Origin: Alphaproteobacteria bacterium
Lineage (GTDB): Bacteria > Pseudomonadota > Alphaproteobacteria > RS24
DNA: 41,373 bases
Direction: 5' to 3'
NCBI GenBank assembly: GCA_029253645.1
Contig: JAQWZC010000035.1
Location: 1-41,373, forward strand
Shown: positions 29,234 through 38,299 of the stretch, piece by piece
How positions within the stretch are numbered: the first letter of the stretch is position 1
Layout of the letters: the number at the start of each line of letters is the position of its first letter
The notes under the pieces: model-generated
Told to the model about the DNA's origin: nothing
Databases searched by the model: none
Seen by the model: the letters and a program-made list of their open reading frames with translations, nothing else
Made by a program: the position numbers and the translations under genes

Positions 29234-30546
29234 ACGCAAGGTTGGCCGGTTGAGGGGGCGGTCAATTCGCCCTCCCACATGACCCGTGTGCCGCGCACCA
29301 TTGTGCCCACCGGCCAGCCGCGAATGGTGCGGCCGGTAAATGGCGACCACCCACAACGCGCGGCAATCCAATCCTCGGTAATGGTTTCGCTGCGCTGCAA
29401 ATCAACAAAGGTCAAATCCGCGTGATTGCCAATTTTAATCTCGCCTTTTTCTTTCAAGCCAAACAGCTTAATCGCGTTCAGGCTGGTCAGCGTGACCAAT
29501 TTTTCGAGCGATATTTTACCCGCCGCCATATGGTCGAGCATAAGCGGCAACAGCGTTTGCACGCCCGGCATACCGGCCGGAGAATGGGGATAGGCTTCGG
29601 CTTTTTCCTCGCGCGTATGCGGCGCGTGGTCAGAGCCGATAACATCGACAATGCCCTGCTCCAGAGCTTTCCAAAGCGCGGCGCGATGATGCTTTTCGCG
29701 AATGGGCGGGTTCATTTGGGCGAATGTGCCAATCTCATCATAGGCATCCGGCGCGACCAAAGTCAGATGCTGCGGCGTCACCTCAACCGAGACAATATCG
29801 CGATTGGCGGCCAGCATTTGCATTTCTTCTTCTGTCGTCACATGCAGCACATGAATGTTTTTATTGGCTTCCCGCGCCAGCTTAATCAGGCGACGGGTTG
29901 AGGAAATGGCGGCTTCGGCATCGCGCCAAACCGGATGGGTTTCAACCTTGCCGGTCTCGGCCAGCGGTCGCCGCTCGCGCAAGCGATATTCATCTTCGCT
30001 GTGAAACGCGGCGCGGCGGTTAATATGTTTCAAAATATCGCCAACGCCATCATCATCAGGCACCAATAAATTGCCGGTCGATGAGCCCATAAAGACTTTG
30101 ACGCCGCACACGCCTTCCATGCGTTCCAGCACCGGCAATTCAGCCGCATTTTCATGCGTGCCGCCGACGTAAAACGCATAATCGCAATGCATGCGATTGC
30201 GCCCACGCGCCACTTTATCTTCCACCGCCTGTTTATCGGTGGTCGGGGGCTTGGTGTTGGGCATTTCAAAAACCGCCGTAACGCCGCCCATAACGGCGGC
30301 CAGTGAGCCGGATTTTAAATCTTCCTTATGCTCGAGGCCGGGTTCGCGAAAATGCACTTGCGTGTCGATAACCCCGGGCAGCACGGTCAAGCCGTCCACA
30401 TTCAGGGTCTCAGCCGCTTCCGCGCCCGATAAATCGCCAAGTGCCGCAAAGCGTCCATCAGTAATCGCAATGTCGCCGTCCAGCGTGCCATTGGCGGTGG
30501 CGATGGTGCCGCCGGTGATGATGAGGTCGTATTTTTCAGTCGTCAT
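29221..30546 (-). CDS. Dihydroorotase-like amidohydrolase
   Basis: VLPGVIDTQVHFREPGLEHKEDLKSG; GVKVFMGSSTGNLL; HVLHVTTEEEM; GSDHAPHTREEKA. Confidence 0.9.
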   Translation of the reverse strand: MTTEKYDLIITGGTIATANGTLDGDIAITDGRFAALGDLSGAEAAETLNVDGLTVLPGVIDTQVHFREPGLEHKEDLKSGSLAAVMGGVTAVFEMPNTKPPTTDKQAVEDKVARGRNRMHCDYAFYVGGTHENAAELPVLERMEGVCGVKVFMGSSTGNLLVPDDDGVGDILKHINRRAAFHSEDEYRLRERRPLAETGKVETHPVWRDAEAAISSTRRLIKLAREANKNIHVLHVTTEEEMQMLAANRDIVSVEVTPQHLTLVAPDAYDEIGTFAQMNPPIREKHHRAALWKALEQGIVDVIGSDHAPHTREEKAEAYPHSPAGMPGVQTLLPLMLDHMAAGKISLEKLVTLTSLNAIKLFGLKEKGEIKIGNHADLTFVDLQRSETITEDWIAARCGWSPFTGRTIRGWPVGTMVRGTRVMWEGELTAPSTGQPCVFDI

Positions 30547-30594
30547 ATCTCTACTCGTTTTTTCAATTCATAGCAGAAGCATGGGCTTCTGTCT

Positions 30595-31524
30595 TTACTT
30601 TGTCGGCTCATTTGCCCCTTCATGTGGAGCGTTTGACGACGCGACCGGTCTTTGAGGCGACGCATCGGGCGGTAAATGCGCCGCCACATAGCGCGCCACT
30701 TCGACCGCATCTTGCCCGACATAAAGACCATAAGGCCTGCCTTGCGCGGCATCATTATCGCGATCAAAGCGCAGCACAAGCGGCGTGCCCAGACTGGCCG
30801 CCATACGCGCCGCCAATCTATCCGTGCCGATGAGCAAGCGCGCGCGGCGCATCAGCCCACCCTGTTTGGCGAAGGATAAATCATCAAAATGGCTGATTTG
30901 ACCGGCCGGGATATTACGCATCAATGCGGTCGCCATCTCGCAGCCCTTTGGACTGAGCACCACAATATGCGCTTTTTTGAGCGCGTCCACACTGTCCGAT
31001 AGCCGCCAAATAAGCTCGGCATAATGCCGCCATTCCCAAATGGCGCGGCCATTTTCAGCCAGCGCCAACACAACCAAAGGCGTGTCGGGGGCCAGTGTTT
31101 CGGGCAGGGCCAAATGCATTTTATCGGGCGTCCAAATATGTGGCGGGCGAAATGTGCCGCTTTGCGGGCTGGCAAATAAGGCGGGCAAGGCATAAGAGCC
31201 GCGCTCAAAGCGATAATGATGGCGATGATGCGCCCATAATAAAAACGGCAGCCGCGTCGGGGCCAGTGAAATAACGCGGTTCCAATTATGCCCCATCACC
31301 TCGTTCAGCAGGCGCAAGGGCGGCATCATGCCATTGGCGCGGTCATGGGTGATAAAGCGCAAATGCCCGGGCGCATCTTGAAAAAGCGGCACAAAATCTT
31401 CATGCGTCACAATATGCACGGGCCGGTCAGGCTCAAAGGCCAGAAGTTCTGCCGCCACGCCGGTTGCGGTAAACGCGTCGAGCCGGTCGGGGGGCAAAAT
31501 AATGAGATTGCTGCGCGGTGCCAT
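30595..31524 (-). CDS. Glycosyltransferase family 9-like (heptosyltransferase-like) protein
   Basis: LLIGTDRLAARMAASLGTPLVLRFDRDN near the C-terminus and an overall GT9-like layout; start set at MAPRSN. Confidence 0.6.
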   Translation of the reverse strand: MAPRSNLIILPPDRLDAFTATGVAAELLAFEPDRPVHIVTHEDFVPLFQDAPGHLRFITHDRANGMMPPLRLLNEVMGHNWNRVISLAPTRLPFLLWAHHRHHYRFERGSYALPALFASPQSGTFRPPHIWTPDKMHLALPETLAPDTPLVVLALAENGRAIWEWRHYAELIWRLSDSVDALKKAHIVVLSPKGCEMATALMRNIPAGQISHFDDLSFAKQGGLMRRARLLIGTDRLAARMAASLGTPLVLRFDRDNDAAQGRPYGLYVGQDAVEVARYVAAHLPPDASPQRPVASSNAPHEGANEPTK

Positions 31525-31612
31525 ATCACCAAAGACTATAGAGCCAGCGTCGCTGATAGGCCAGATGCGCTTTAGGCTTGAAATTTGGCCGCCGTGAGCG
31601 CACATGTTGGGC

Positions 31613-32422
31613 ATGGGAATTTATCACAGCCATTTAACCGACCGCGCCGTGCTGCGCCTTACTGGTGCCGACCGCGTTGATTTTCTGCAAAATTTGGTGA
31701 CGCAAAATATCGCGCGCCCGCAAAGCGGTTCCTGCGTCATGGCCGCCCTGCTGACGCCGCAAGGCAAGCTGCTTTATGATTTTTTCATCTATGTCGAGGA
31801 TGACAGCTTTCTGCTCGATTGCGATACGGCCTGCGCAGCGGCTTTGCTGAAAAAACTCAGCCTGTATAAATTGCGCGCCGATGTGGCGATTGCCGAGACC
31901 ACGCTGGCCATTCATGCGATTTGGCAAGAGGATGGTTTTCCCTGTCCACCGCAGGCCGGTTTTTACGAAGACCCGCGCGCTGAAGGTTTGGGCCTGCGCG
32001 GGTTTTTCGAAACCGCGCCCGACATTAATCTGCCGTCAAAACCGCTTGATGACTGGCATGTGAACCGCATTAAATTGGGCGTGCCACAAGGGCCGGATGA
32101 CATGCCGCCGGGCACGGTTTTTCCGTTGGAATATGGTCTGGCTGACCGCCACGCCATCGACTTTCAAAAAGGCTGTTTTATCGGCCAAGAGGTGACCTCG
32201 CGCACCCATCGCAAAGGTGCTTTGCGGAAAAAATTGCGCGCCATTCACCTCACCACACCGACCGGCGAACACGGCGATGCGCTGATGGCCGGAGAGCGTG
32301 TCGGCGGCACATTGGTGGCGCGGCGCGCGCGCTATGGGCTGGCGCTTATTCGCGAGGATGCGATGGACGAAACACTGACGCTGAACGGCGCGGATATTGC
32401 GATAGAAGCGCCGCAATCTTAA
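31613..32422 (+). CDS. ygfZ: YgfZ/GcvT-domain folate-binding protein
   Basis: GADRVDFLQNLVTQNI; KGCFIGQEVTSRTHRKGALRKKL (KGCxxGQE signature). Confidence 0.95.
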   Translation: MGIYHSHLTDRAVLRLTGADRVDFLQNLVTQNIARPQSGSCVMAALLTPQGKLLYDFFIYVEDDSFLLDCDTACAAALLKKLSLYKLRADVAIAETTLAIHAIWQEDGFPCPPQAGFYEDPRAEGLGLRGFFETAPDINLPSKPLDDWHVNRIKLGVPQGPDDMPPGTVFPLEYGLADRHAIDFQKGCFIGQEVTSRTHRKGALRKKLRAIHLTTPTGEHGDALMAGERVGGTLVARRARYGLALIREDAMDETLTLNGADIAIEAPQS

Positions 32423-32430
32423 AGCGAAAT

Positions 32431-32466
32431 CGTAACAAAATGTCACTCAATGTGACCATATGTCGG
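32431..32466 (+). promoter_or_regulatory. 10-bp-phased tandem half-site array (consensus tGTnACnnnA)
   Basis: CGTAACAAAA|TGTCACTCAA|TGTGACCATA|TGTCGGCGCA, three strong units plus one degenerate, between ygfZ and the KAS III gene. Confidence 0.6.
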
Positions 32467-32539
32467 CGCAAAACCGCGCTTCCCCTCTCGCCAAGAGGTT
32501 GAAATATGTTAGTTTATGAACAACTTGCGGAGGGTTAAG

Positions 32540-33664
32540 ATGAACCAGGTAGTTTTAACCGGCACGGGATTATTCACGCCGGAAAATGCCATCAGTAATG
32601 AAGAGCTGGTGGAGAGCTTTAACGCCTATGTCGAAAAGTTTAACGCTGAGAATGCAGCGGCGATTGAAGCCGGTGAGATAGAGGCCCTTGCCCCGTCCAG
32701 CGCCCCTTTTATCGAAAAAGCCTCAGGCATTAAAAGCCGCTATGTGGTGGATAAAGACGGCATTCTTGACCCCGATATTATGGCGCCGCGCCTTGATGAG
32801 CGCCCCAATGACGAACCGTCCATATTGGCCGAGATGGGGGTTAAGGCCGCACGAGATGCGCTGAAAGAAGCCCAAATTGAGGCCAATGAGATTGACGCCG
32901 TGCTGGTCGCTTGCTCGAATTTGCAGCGCGCTTATCCGGCCATCTCGATTGAGATACAAGACCTTTTGGGCATTGAGGGATTTGCCTTTGATATGAATGT
33001 CGCCTGCTCTTCCGCCACATTCGGTATTCAAACCGGCTATGACATGATACGCTCGGGCAGTGCCAAACGGGTGATGATGCTGAACACGGAAATATGTTCG
33101 GGCCATTTGAATTTCTGCGACCGCGACAGCCATTTCATTTTCGGGGATGTCGCCACGGCGGTGATTTTGGAGGATGCCGACATTGCCACCAATAAGCAGG
33201 GGTTTGAAATTGTCGATACCCGCTTGGTGACCAAATTTTCAAATAATATCCGCAATAATTTCGGCTTTCTAAATCGCACCAGTCCGGAAACACGCGATGA
33301 AAAAGATAAATTATTCATCCAAGAAGGCCGCAAAGTATTCCGCGAAGTTTCGCCTATGGTGGCGCAAATGATTACCGACCATTTGGCCGATAATAATTTG
33401 CAAGCCGATGGCCTGCGCCGCATGTGGCTGCATCAGGCCAATCGCAATATGAATGATTTCATCGCCAAAAAAGTGCTGGGACAAGAGCCGACCGACGACC
33501 AACAGCCGACCGTGCTGGACCAATATGCCAATACAAGTTCGGCCGGTTCCATCATTGCGTTTCACAAATTCAAAAATGATTTTGAGGCCGGTGATATGGG
33601 CGTGATATGCAGCTTCGGGGCGGGTTACTCAGCCGGTAGCGTTATTGTGCGCCGCGCCGGTTAG
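32540..33664 (+). CDS. Beta-ketoacyl-ACP synthase III (long FabH-like variant)
   Basis: MNQVVLTGTGLFTPENAISNEEL; Cys in NVACSSATFGIQ, His in WLHQANRNMNDF, Asn in QYANTSSAGSI; RBS GGAGGG. Confidence 0.9.
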   Translation: MNQVVLTGTGLFTPENAISNEELVESFNAYVEKFNAENAAAIEAGEIEALAPSSAPFIEKASGIKSRYVVDKDGILDPDIMAPRLDERPNDEPSILAEMGVKAARDALKEAQIEANEIDAVLVACSNLQRAYPAISIEIQDLLGIEGFAFDMNVACSSATFGIQTGYDMIRSGSAKRVMMLNTEICSGHLNFCDRDSHFIFGDVATAVILEDADIATNKQGFEIVDTRLVTKFSNNIRNNFGFLNRTSPETRDEKDKLFIQEGRKVFREVSPMVAQMITDHLADNNLQADGLRRMWLHQANRNMNDFIAKKVLGQEPTDDQQPTVLDQYANTSSAGSIIAFHKFKNDFEAGDMGVICSFGAGYSAGSVIVRRAG

Positions 33665-33681
33665 GCCGCGCCGGTGCGTCC

Positions 33682-34614
33682 ATGAGCGGCACCACAGATA
33701 TTCTGATTGATATCAGCACGGCGATTTTGCGCGCGCATGACGGCATGTTGCAATTTCGCGCTTTGCAGGATGCAGGCCAAACCGCCAAGCGTCTGCCCTT
33801 TGGCCCGTTCATGCCCGACCGTCACCGCACGATGGAAATCGGTTTGCGACAATGGGTGCGCGAACAAGTGGGCGTTGATTTGGCGCATGTCGAACAGCTT
33901 TATACATTCGCCGATCAGGGGCGTTATAAAAGCGGCGAAGGCCGCCATGTCGTCTCGGTCGGCTATTTGGCTTTGGCGCGTGCCGAGGATGCTGCCGGTG
34001 GCGCATGGGATGACCTTTACAGCTATTTTCCATGGGAGGATTGGCGGGACGGGCGGCCCGATATGCTCGACACGATTATTTTACCCGCCCTCGATACATG
34101 GCTGACACAAAATGAGGAAGCGCGCGCGCGTGTGCGCCTTGCCTTTGGCCGCGATGGCGCGCAATGGGATGAGGAATTTGTGCTGGAGCGTTATGAATTG
34201 CTTTATGAAGCCGGTCTGGTTGAGGAAGCGGCGCGTGATGGCCGCAATGGCAAACCGCAAACCGCCATGTTGGGCAAAGCCATGCAGCTCGACCATCGCC
34301 GCATCTCGGCCACCGCTTTGGGGCGGTTACGCAGCAAGCTGAAATATCGCCCGGTGATTTTTGACCTGATGCCCGACCGCTTCACCTTGCGCGCCCTGCA
34401 ACAAACCACCGAGCTGGTGCTGGGCACGGCCTTGCATCAGCAAAATTTTCGCCGCCTTGTGGAAAAGTCCGGCTTTGTTGAAGCGACCGGCAAAACCAGT
34501 CGCGCACGGGGCCGTCCGGCTGAATTATTCCGCTTCCGCCATGGCAATCGCGCCGACCGCCCCTTGGCCGGATTGCGCGTCTCGGGCGGGCGCAAACCGT
34601 CAACCACAAAATAA
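33682..34614 (+). CDS. nadQ: NrtR/NadQ-type transcriptional regulator of NAD biosynthesis (degenerate Nudix domain + C-terminal winged HTH)
   Basis: N-terminal Nudix-like region with degenerate box GPFMPDRHRTMEIGLRQWVREQVGVDL; C-terminal DLMPDRFTLRALQQTTELVLGTALHQQNFRRLVEKSGFVEATGK...GRPAELFRF as in NrtR-type wHTH; directly upstream of nadABC. Confidence 0.82.
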   Translation: MSGTTDILIDISTAILRAHDGMLQFRALQDAGQTAKRLPFGPFMPDRHRTMEIGLRQWVREQVGVDLAHVEQLYTFADQGRYKSGEGRHVVSVGYLALARAEDAAGGAWDDLYSYFPWEDWRDGRPDMLDTIILPALDTWLTQNEEARARVRLAFGRDGAQWDEEFVLERYELLYEAGLVEEAARDGRNGKPQTAMLGKAMQLDHRRISATALGRLRSKLKYRPVIFDLMPDRFTLRALQQTTELVLGTALHQQNFRRLVEKSGFVEATGKTSRARGRPAELFRFRHGNRADRPLAGLRVSGGRKPSTTK

Positions 34615-34638
34615 GCACTCTGCCGCACCCATTTACCC

Positions 34639-34668
34639 TTGCTTTTGCGCGCCAGCCACCCATATTAT
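34639..34668 (+). promoter_or_regulatory. Candidate nadA promoter: TTGCTT-18 bp-TATTAT
   Basis: -35-like TTGCTT 34639-34644 and -10-like TATTAT 34663-34668. Confidence 0.45.
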
Positions 34669-34678
34669 AAGAGTGATA

Positions 34679-34699
34679 TTATGCTCATTTTGAGTATAA
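34679..34699. promoter_or_regulatory. Candidate NadQ/NrtR operator TTATGCTCA-TTT-TGAGTATAA
   Basis: 21-bp inverted repeat, 8 of 9 arm positions matching, between the -10 box and the nadA start. Confidence 0.65.
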
Positions 34700-34706
34700 A
34701 TAAGGG

Positions 34707-35789
34707 ATGATTATGTTTACTGCCAGCGACAGCCTAAAAACCAACGCCATTGCCGCCCTACCGGGCCAAAGCGGCGCGCGCATTTTGGAAGAAATGGATA
34801 TTGCCTATTCCGATGGGTTGGCGCTTGATATGGCGCCGCTTTATGAGCGGGTGAAAAGCGTTATTCCCTCTGTCGAATGGCCGTTTTTCGCGCCCTATAT
34901 CAAAGCCATTAATGAGCTGAAGAAAGAAAAAAACGCGGTCATTCTGGCGCATAATTATCAGACGCCTGAAATTTTTCATTGCGTCGCCGATGTGGTGGGC
35001 GACAGCCTGCAATTGGCGATAGAGGCGGTCAATGCCGAGGGCGATATGATTGTCCAATGCGGCGTGCATTTCATGGCCGAAACCTCGAAATTGCTGAACC
35101 CGCAAAAAACCGTGCTGATGCCCGATATGGGGGCCGGATGCTCCTTGGCGGAATCAATCACCGCCAATGATGTGCGCGCCCTGCGCGAGGCTTATCCCGG
35201 CGTGCCGATTGTTACCTATGTGAACACCTCAGCCGCCGTGAAAGCCGAGAGCGATGTGTGCTGCACATCCTCCAATGCGGTGAAAATCGTCAATAGCATG
35301 GGTGCTGACCGCGTCTTGTGCATTCCCGATGAATATTTGGCGCAAAATATCGCCCGCGAGGCCGATGTTGAAGTAATTGCGTGGAAGGGTCGCTGCGAAG
35401 TGCATGAATTATTCACGGCGGAAGAATTGCAGCAATATCGCCAAGATGATCCGGGCTTGAAAATCATCGCCCATCCTGAATGTAAGCCCGATGTGCTGGA
35501 TGAGGCCGATTTCTCCGGCTCCACCTCAGCCATGATTAAATGGGTGAGCGATAACCAGCCCGACCGCGTGATGATGGTGACCGAATGTTCCATGAGCGAT
35601 AATATTGCGGTTGAAAATCCGCAGGTGAATTTTGTCCGCCCGTGCAATTTATGCCCGCATATGAAGCAAATCACCCTGCCGAAAATTCTGGAATCCATGG
35701 TGTTGAACCGCACTGAAATCACCGTTGACGAAGATGTGGCGGATAAAGCCCGCGCCGCCGTTGAGCGCATGATTGCGCTGAGCCAATAG
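34707..35789 (+). CDS. nadA: Quinolinate synthase NadA
   Basis: [52 protein letters not shown] Fe-S cysteines. Confidence 0.98.
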   Translation: MIMFTASDSLKTNAIAALPGQSGARILEEMDIAYSDGLALDMAPLYERVKSVIPSVEWPFFAPYIKAINELKKEKNAVILAHNYQTPEIFHCVADVVGDSLQLAIEAVNAEGDMIVQCGVHFMAETSKLLNPQKTVLMPDMGAGCSLAESITANDVRALREAYPGVPIVTYVNTSAAVKAESDVCCTSSNAVKIVNSMGADRVLCIPDEYLAQNIAREADVEVIAWKGRCEVHELFTAEELQQYRQDDPGLKIIAHPECKPDVLDEADFSGSTSAMIKWVSDNQPDRVMMVTECSMSDNIAVENPQVNFVRPCNLCPHMKQITLPKILESMVLNRTEITVDEDVADKARAAVERMIALSQ

Positions 35790-35791
35790 CC

Positions 35792-37420
35792 GTGAGCCGC
35801 ACCCCCTTACAGGCCAATATTATTGATGTCGGTGATGTGCTTATCATCGGTGCCGGTTTGGCGGGTCTGTTCACCGCGCTGAAACTTGGCGCGCGTCCGG
35901 TCACGGTCATGGCGGCGGGTAAACGCAATACGGGCGCGGCCAGCAAATGGGCGCAAGGCGGCATTGCCGCCGCGCTTGGCCCTGACGATAATCCGGCCCT
36001 TCACGCGCAAGACACGATTGATGTCGGCAGCGGTTTGGTTGACGAAAATGTCGCCGCTTTTGTCGCCGCCGAAGCCGAAGGCCGCATTGCCGATTTGGAA
36101 AATCTTGGCGTCGCTTTTGACCGCGATGATAATGGCGATATGAAACTGGGACGCGAAGCCGCCCATAGCCGCAATCGCATTATCGGTGTCACCGGCGACC
36201 GCTCAGGCCGCGCCATTATGGCAGCCTTGGTGAAACGCGCCGAGGCCACGCCCTCACTGAGCTTTTTGGAGGGCTATGCGGCATATGAACTGGCCGTAGA
36301 AGACGGACGCGTGGTTGGCGTGTTTGCCCGCCCTGCCGACCCCAGCGCCATATCCGGCCCGCTGCTTATTCGCGCCCGCGCCGTCATTATGGCGACCGGC
36401 GGCATTGGCCATCTTTATGCCGTCACCACAAATCCGCGCGGGGCCAATGGCGAGGCTTTGGCAATGGCAGCGCGCGCCGGTGCACAAATCGCCGATGCCG
36501 AATTTGTGCAATTTCACCCCACCGCGCTAACCAATATGGGAGATCCGGCTCCGCTGGCGACCGAGGCCTTGCGTGGCGAAGGCGCGCAATTGGTCAATGC
36601 CAATGGCGACCGCTTTATGCCCGCACTTGACCCACGCGCCGAGCTTGCGCCCCGCGATGTTGTGGCGCGCGCCGTGTTTCATCAGATTAACGAGACCGGC
36701 AGTGTTGGCTTGGATTTACGGCCCAATGGCATTGCCGATAATCTATCGACCCGCTTTCCGACATTGGCTGAGCAATGCGCCAAAAATAATATCGACCCGA
36801 CGACAACGCCGCTGCCGATTGCTCCGGCGACGCATTTTCATATGGGCGGCATTAAAACCGACCCGCATGGCCGCACCGGCCTGCCCGGCCTTTGGGCCTG
36901 TGGCGAAGTCGCTTCCACCGGCCTGCATGGCGGAAATCGTCTGGCCAGTAATTCGCTGCTGGAGGCTTTGGTCTTTGGCGCGCGCATTGCCGAAGATGTC
37001 AATAATATCATGCCGTTAACTTCTTTTTCGCGGCCTGCCCAACCGGCGACTTTACCGGATGGCGATACCGCTCTGCTGGCACCGGCCATGCAAAATCTGC
37101 GCCATTTGATGGCGCGTCATGTCGGTGTGCTGCGCCATGCTGACGGGCTGATTTACACCTTGCATGAATTGGAGCGCCTGCAACGCGCGGCCAATGGCAT
37201 GGCACCTTTTGCCAATATGGTTTTGGCGGCGCAATTCATCACCATGGCGGCCTTGCTGCGCGAAGAAAGCCGTGGCGGTCATGCGCGGAGCGATTTCCCG
37301 ACCAAGGCGGCTGCCGCGCATAGCGTCCTAACCTTACGCAGTCTCAATGATGCTTATGATAATCTGCCGACCCTCAACAAAACTTTCGCCGCCGCCGCGC
37401 AAGCGGAACAGCGCGCATAA
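35792..37420 (+). CDS. nadB: L-aspartate oxidase NadB
   Basis: VLIIGAGLAGLFTALKL, SKWAQGGIAAAL, EFVQFHPTAL, GEVASTGLHGGNRLASNSLLEALVFG; GTG start. Confidence 0.97.
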   Translation: MSRTPLQANIIDVGDVLIIGAGLAGLFTALKLGARPVTVMAAGKRNTGAASKWAQGGIAAALGPDDNPALHAQDTIDVGSGLVDENVAAFVAAEAEGRIADLENLGVAFDRDDNGDMKLGREAAHSRNRIIGVTGDRSGRAIMAALVKRAEATPSLSFLEGYAAYELAVEDGRVVGVFARPADPSAISGPLLIRARAVIMATGGIGHLYAVTTNPRGANGEALAMAARAGAQIADAEFVQFHPTALTNMGDPAPLATEALRGEGAQLVNANGDRFMPALDPRAELAPRDVVARAVFHQINETGSVGLDLRPNGIADNLSTRFPTLAEQCAKNNIDPTTTPLPIAPATHFHMGGIKTDPHGRTGLPGLWACGEVASTGLHGGNRLASNSLLEALVFGARIAEDVNNIMPLTSFSRPAQPATLPDGDTALLAPAMQNLRHLMARHVGVLRHADGLIYTLHELERLQRAANGMAPFANMVLAAQFITMAALLREESRGGHARSDFPTKAAAAHSVLTLRSLNDAYDNLPTLNKTFAAAAQAEQRA

Positions 37421-37432
37421 ACGGAAAACAGC

Positions 37433-38299
37433 ATGCACATAATCACTGATGCCTTGCCGGTTTTACCGGCTGATTTGGTCACCCGCCTGATTGATGACGC
37501 CCTGTCCGAGGATTGGCAGAGCCGTGGCGATGTCACCTCGCAAGCGGTTATCCCCGCCGCCGCAAAAGCCGATGCGATTATTCGCGCCCGCGATGTCGGC
37601 GTCTTGGCCGGTCTTGATTTGGCCACGACCGCATTTTTGGCGCATGAAAGCGGATTGAACGTGACCCGCCATAAAGCCGATGGCGATGCGCTGGCCGAAG
37701 GCGATGATGTGATGAGCATTGCCGGTCCGGCCCATGCGCTTTTATCGGCGGAACGCGTGGCGTTAAATTATCTCGGCCATTTATCGGGCATAGCCAGCAA
37801 AACGGCGAGACTTGTCGCACTGACGGCGCATACAAAAGCCAAGATTTGCGACACGCGCAAAACCACCCCCGGTCTGCGCGCCATTGAGAAATACGCCGTG
37901 CGCGCCGGTGGCGGCGCCAATCACCGCTTCGGTCTTTATGACGCCGTGCTGATTAAGGATAATCACATTGCCGTGGCCGGCGGCATTACCGCCGCGCTAA
38001 AAGCCGCGCAAGAAAATGCGGGCGCACTGCCGATTGAAATCGAGGTTGATACTTTGGCGCAATTTGAAGAGGCGCTGGCGGCGGGTGCAAAAATCGTGCT
38101 GCTCGACAATATGACGCCCGATATGCTGCGCCAAGCGGTTGACCTGAATAAGGGCCGCGCCATATTAGAAGCCTCAGGGCGGGTCTCGGAAGACAGCGTT
38201 GTCGGCATTGCCGAAAGCGGGGTTGATTATATCTCGGTCGGGGCCATCACCCATTCGGCGCTGACCCTCGACCTCGGTCTTGATATTGATATCAGCTAA
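37433..38299 (+). CDS. nadC: Nicotinate-nucleotide diphosphorylase (carboxylating) NadC
   Basis: ICDTRKTTPGLRAIEKYAVRAGGGANHRFGLYDAVLIKDNHIA; IEVEVDTL-like and LLDNMTPD motifs. Confidence 0.98.
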   Translation: MHIITDALPVLPADLVTRLIDDALSEDWQSRGDVTSQAVIPAAAKADAIIRARDVGVLAGLDLATTAFLAHESGLNVTRHKADGDALAEGDDVMSIAGPAHALLSAERVALNYLGHLSGIASKTARLVALTAHTKAKICDTRKTTPGLRAIEKYAVRAGGGANHRFGLYDAVLIKDNHIAVAGGITAALKAAQENAGALPIEIEVDTLAQFEEALAAGAKIVLLDNMTPDMLRQAVDLNKGRAILEASGRVSEDSVVGIAESGVDYISVGAITHSALTLDLGLDIDIS

